Assembly (NCBI GenBank): GCA_964507395.1
Contig: CAZDQE010000053.1
Location: 1 to 15,851, forward strand
Direction: 5' to 3'
DNA from: SIG575 sp964507395
Lineage (GTDB): Bacteria; Bacillota; Clostridia; Oscillospirales; Acutalibacteraceae
Length of the DNA stretch: 15,851 nt
The notes beneath the pieces were generated by a model. That model was not told where the DNA came from. It saw nothing but the letters and a program-made list of their open reading frames with translations, and did not search any database. Shown piece after piece: positions 13,288 through 15,851 of the stretch; position 1 is the stretch's first letter, and each line of letters begins with the position of its first letter. The position numbers and the translations under genes are program-made.

Positions 13288-14487
13288 ATGTCAGCGAAAG
13301 TTTTGCCTGCGATTGCTATAGCGGGTATCGGTCAGTCGGTTGTTATAAATACAGAAAACGGCAGAAGGGTGTGGCCTTTTGATATTGATACAAAAAAGCT
13401 TGTAAGCAGGATTGTATTTCCGTTTATCGGTTCTGTAATTACAAGATGTGATGCAGGGCTGTCAAGAGCCGTTTACAATGAAATTTCAAGACAGGTTGAC
13501 GGTCTTTCTCTTGATGAGGACGGAAACGAAGTTCATAAATTGAAGGTTGAACGTTATCCGAACAGCTTTAAGGATTGTACCGAGAAAGAAAGAAAATACA
13601 TAAAGCGTATGCTTCCCGTTGATAAAATAGCAGCCGAAATCGGTGAGGAGAATTTCTACTTTTTTACATATAATTCTTTCGGTAATACTGAAAAGGTGGT
13701 TGCCGAGTTAGATGAATTTATAACAAATGTTATGAAGCAGAGAAACGCAGAAAAGGTAAACCTTGTTCCGGTGAGTCTGGGCGGTACGATTTCGACAGCT
13801 TATGTAAACCGTCATGGCAGCAGAAAACACATCAACAGAGTTGTAGGTGTGGTTCCCGCTTATGACGGCTCAAGCCTTGTGATCAAGCTGATTGAGGGCG
13901 GATTCTCTGAGTTTGAGGAAGATATTATCCCCAAGGAGCTTAAAAAGCTTACCTCATTGCTCACAAAGAAAACAAGAGAAAATATTGTAGACGGTATTTT
14001 TGATGCACTGCGTGACAAGGTCCTTTTGCGCTCGTCGGTCGGCTGGGGTGCCGTGCCGCACGATGATTATGAGAAACTTTCCGATAAGTACAAAAAAAGT
14101 GAAAACCTTGAACGTATATGCGATGAAAACTACAGAATCAGAAAAGATTTTCCCTCATTTATATCGAAGCAGAAAGAAAACGGGATCGAATTTTTCTCTC
14201 TCTGCGGTTACGGCTTGCCTATGGAAAAAATGTTCAGACGTGATATGAGCCATTCCGACGGAATCGTTGACACATCTTCCTGCTCAATGGGAGCCACATG
14301 CACTGACCTTGAAAAAGAAATCGACGTGTCAACAAGCCCGATAAAGGACCGCGTATGGTTTTACAAAGGCATGGAGCATGAGGGCGCGGCTAAAACAGAC
14401 CATTTACTTAAACTCTGCGGTCTGCTCCTGAGGGACAATTCAATTACTTCTGTTTTTGATAATGAAGATTTTGGTCAGTTTAATTGA
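13288..14487 (+). CDS. LCAT-like alpha/beta-hydrolase, probable esterase or acyltransferase
   Basis: A 399-residue protein with the outline of a lecithin:cholesterol acyltransferase/phospholipase-like alpha/beta hydrolase. The segment FYFFTYNSFGNTEKVVAELDEFITNV, then AEKVNLVPVSLGGTIS, matches the helix-strand-nucleophile elbow of that fold, with S163 as candidate nucleophile. VVGVVPAYDGSS follows as in LCAT relatives. HSDGIVDTSS (322-330) resembles the LCAT GDGTVP motif, with D324 as candidate acid, and H372 in KTDHLLKL (or H364) is the candidate base. The elbow is P-V-S-L-G, lacking the usual first Gly. There is no signal peptide or transmembrane helix, so it should be cytoplasmic, unlike secreted lipases. 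The ATG at 13288 has GAGGTGG 5 bases before; a GTG at 13279 lies inside that site. It has its own promoter, and the -35 of the next gene overlaps its stop. Substrate unknown. Confidence 0.75.
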   Translation: MSAKVLPAIAIAGIGQSVVINTENGRRVWPFDIDTKKLVSRIVFPFIGSVITRCDAGLSRAVYNEISRQVDGLSLDEDGNEVHKLKVERYPNSFKDCTEKERKYIKRMLPVDKIAAEIGEENFYFFTYNSFGNTEKVVAELDEFITNVMKQRNAEKVNLVPVSLGGTISTAYVNRHGSRKHINRVVGVVPAYDGSSLVIKLIEGGFSEFEEDIIPKELKKLTSLLTKKTRENIVDGIFDALRDKVLLRSSVGWGAVPHDDYEKLSDKYKKSENLERICDENYRIRKDFPSFISKQKENGIEFFSLCGYGLPMEKMFRRDMSHSDGIVDTSSCSMGATCTDLEKEIDVSTSPIKDRVWFYKGMEHEGAAKTDHLLKLCGLLLRDNSITSVFDNEDFGQFN

Positions 14488-14512
14488 CAATTTATTTTTC
14501 TTGTGATATTAT
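14484..14512 (+). promoter_or_regulatory. Promoter of ileS
   Basis: A perfect TTGACA (14484-14489) overlaps the TGA stop of the preceding gene. A 17-base spacer and TATTAT (14507-14512) preceded by TGA (extended -10) follow. The start near 14519 fits the start of the T-box leader. Confidence 0.88.
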
Positions 14513-14518
14513 ATATAG

Positions 14519-14765
14519 GATAATGAGAAAGACTTTGACGGAGACAGTAACGAAAGAAGAAAATTCTCAGCGAGTCAGGGACGGTGAGAGCCTGATGATT
14601 AGTATTCTTTTCTGTGAATATCACTCCTGAGTTGCAAGCTGAAATGCTTTATTGCAGACTAAGTGAAGCCGGTATCCGCCGTTATCGGAGACCATATGAT
14701 TGTATGGAAATAGGTGGTTAAACGAAGTTGCTTTCGTCCTGTTTCGGACGGAAGCATTTTTAATT
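14519..14765 (+). promoter_or_regulatory. T-box riboswitch, tRNA-Ile responsive
   Basis: The leader shows T-box hallmarks: a Stem I with a GGTGAGAGCC-type distal loop (about 14583-14592) and the specifier loop GTGAATATCACTCCTGAG, in which ATC (14620-14622) is an isoleucine codon that would pair with the GAU anticodon. The antiterminator bulge is AGGTGGTTAAACG (14712-14724); its UGGU would pair with the ACCA end of uncharged tRNA-Ile. It controls the competing terminator downstream. When charged tRNA-Ile is low, uncharged tRNA stabilises the antiterminator and ileS is read. The specifier codon and the downstream gene agree. Confidence 0.93.
14730..14761 (+). terminator. T-box regulated terminator
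   Basis: GCTTTCGTCC (14730-14739) pairs with GGACGGAAGC (14746-14755), 10 bp with one G-U and a 6-base loop, followed by ATTTTT. It lies directly after the antiterminator motif and competes with it. Confidence 0.92.
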
Positions 14766-14799
14766 CTCAAAACTTGTGAATTGAAAGGAAGATTTTACG

Positions 14800-15851
14800 A
14801 TGTACAAGAAAGTTCCTGCAAACCTTAGCTTTGTAGAGCGTGAAAAAGAAGTTGAGAACTTCTGGAAGGAAAACAAAATCTTTGAAAAATCATCAGCACG
14901 CGAGGGTGAGCCTTATGTTTTCTATGACGGTCCCCCTACAGCAAACGGTAAGCCTCATATCGGTCACGTTTTAACACGTGTTATCAAGGATATGATTCCC
15001 CGTTACCGCACAATGAAAGGCTATCAGGTTCCGAGAAAAGCAGGTTGGGATACTCACGGCCTTCCCGTCGAGCTTGAGGTTGAAAAGCTTCTCGGCCTTG
15101 ACGGAAAAGAGCAGATTGAAGAATACGGCATTGCACCTTTCATTGATAAATGTAAGGAGAGCGTGTGGAAGTATAAGGGAATGTGGGAGGATTTCTCATC
15201 AACTGTCGGTTTCTGGGCTGACATGGATGACCCTTATGTAACATATCATAACAATTTCATTGAGTCTGAGTGGTGGGCACTCAAGCAGATTTTCGATAAG
15301 GGACTTCTCTATAAGGGCTTCAAAATCGTTCCTTATTGTCCCCGTTGCGGAACACCTCTTTCATCTCATGAGGTTGCTCAGGGTTATAAGGATGTAAAGG
15401 AACGCTCTGCAATTGCAAGATTCAAAATCAAGGGTGAGGATGCATATTTCCTTGCATGGACAACAACTCCGTGGACACTTCCCTCAAACCTTGCACTTTG
15501 CGTAAACCCTGTGGAAAACTATGTAAAGGTCAAAACTGCAGACGGTTACACATACATTCTTGCTGAGGCACTTTGCGAAAAGATTCTCGGCGGTGAAAAG
15601 GAAACTGCACCTTACGAAATCGTAGAAACTTACGTAGGTAAAGACCTTGAATATAAGGAATATGAGCCTCTCTTTGATTGCTGCGGCGAAATTATCGGGA
15701 AACAGCACAAGAAGGCATATTTCGTAACATGTGACAGTTATGTTACTCTCACAGACGGTACAGGTATCGTTCATATTGCTCCTGCATTTGGTGAAGATGA
15801 CGCCAACGTAGGCAGAAATTATGACCTTCCCTTTGTTCAGCTCGTTGACAG
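14800..15851 (+). CDS. ileS: Isoleucyl-tRNA synthetase, N-terminal part (partial)
   Basis: The first 350 codons of a class I synthetase of about 1,000 residues; the frame is open to the window end. The HIGH motif is present as KPHIGH (51-56), preceded by YDGPPTANG. RKAGWDTHGLPVELEVEK (79-96) is the isoleucine-specific stretch. The CP1 editing domain, which hydrolyses Val-tRNA-Ile, starts around 200 and shows WTTTPWTLPSN (220-230) and GTGIVHIAPAFGEDD (320-334). YCPRCGT (179-185) is the first zinc-like pair. The wording around HIGH (TANGKPHIGHVLTRVIKDMIPRY) follows the eukaryote-like type 2 IleRS rather than type 1, which typically has HIGHALNK and GWDCHGLP. AAGGAAG lies 8 bases before ATG. The KMSKS motif lies beyond the window. 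Confidence 0.97.
   Translation, partial: MYKKVPANLSFVEREKEVENFWKENKIFEKSSAREGEPYVFYDGPPTANGKPHIGHVLTRVIKDMIPRYRTMKGYQVPRKAGWDTHGLPVELEVEKLLGLDGKEQIEEYGIAPFIDKCKESVWKYKGMWEDFSSTVGFWADMDDPYVTYHNNFIESEWWALKQIFDKGLLYKGFKIVPYCPRCGTPLSSHEVAQGYKDVKERSAIARFKIKGEDAYFLAWTTTPWTLPSNLALCVNPVENYVKVKTADGYTYILAEALCEKILGGEKETAPYEIVETYVGKDLEYKEYEPLFDCCGEIIGKQHKKAYFVTCDSYVTLTDGTGIVHIAPAFGEDDANVGRNYDLPFVQLVD

Noticed and set aside
1..15851. CRISPR arrays, tRNA or rRNA genes, insertion sequences, phage attachment sites
   Set aside because: No spaced direct repeats, cloverleaf-like segments, transposase or integrase reading frames, or terminal inverted repeats were seen on either strand.

Overview
The window looks like a chromosomal segment of a low-GC Gram-positive anaerobe of the class Clostridia, most likely a gut Ruminococcaceae/Oscillospirales-type bacterium. 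The reasons are AT-rich intergenic DNA, SigA-type promoters, a tRNA-Ile T-box leader, Firmicutes-type EF-Tu and bS21 proteins, a LytR-CpsA-Psr (LCP) cell-wall protein with a Thr-rich tail, and strong AGGAGG-like ribosome sites. The genus is an inference. No transposase, integrase, CRISPR array, tRNA or rRNA gene was found.

Layout. 1-98 is the 3' end of tuf with its terminator, followed by a short palindrome and a GNAT acetyltransferase (298-774). 934-4792 is a tight four-gene minus-strand operon, transcribed leftwards from about 4846: Gfo/Idh/MocA oxidoreductase, TIM-barrel sugar isomerase/epimerase, a second TIM-barrel enzyme, and a second Gfo/Idh/MocA oxidoreductase. The last two genes overlap by one base, and a long hairpin ends the unit. 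Divergent from it is an RluA-type pseudouridine synthase (4966-5871). Then come a 300-base gap with a structured leader, murA (TTG start), a YycJ/WalJ-like metallo-beta-lactamase-fold hydrolase, and, convergent with that, an Xaa-Pro aminopeptidase downstream of rpsU. rpsU has a perfect-consensus promoter and is divergent from the LCP gene.

11685-14487 is a less familiar stretch of single-gene units: a 71-residue acidic, Trp-containing small protein on the minus strand, a secreted protein of unknown function, and a cytoplasmic LCAT-like alpha/beta hydrolase. The window ends with a T-box riboswitch (specifier ATC, isoleucine) and the first 350 codons of ileS, whose signature resembles the eukaryote-like type 2 IleRS.

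How the parts work together. tuf, rluA, rpsU and ileS serve translation; murA and the LCP protein serve the cell wall. The four-gene operon probably carries out NAD(P)-dependent oxidation, metal-dependent isomerisation or elimination, and re-reduction on a sugar, sugar acid or cyclitol, as in keto-glycoside pathways. It has no transporter, kinase or regulator of its own. Two gene pairs (murA/MBL and rpsU/aminopeptidase) have an intrinsic terminator directly before the second gene, with no visible room for another promoter. Three genes appear to have 5' leaders of only about 11-14 bases.
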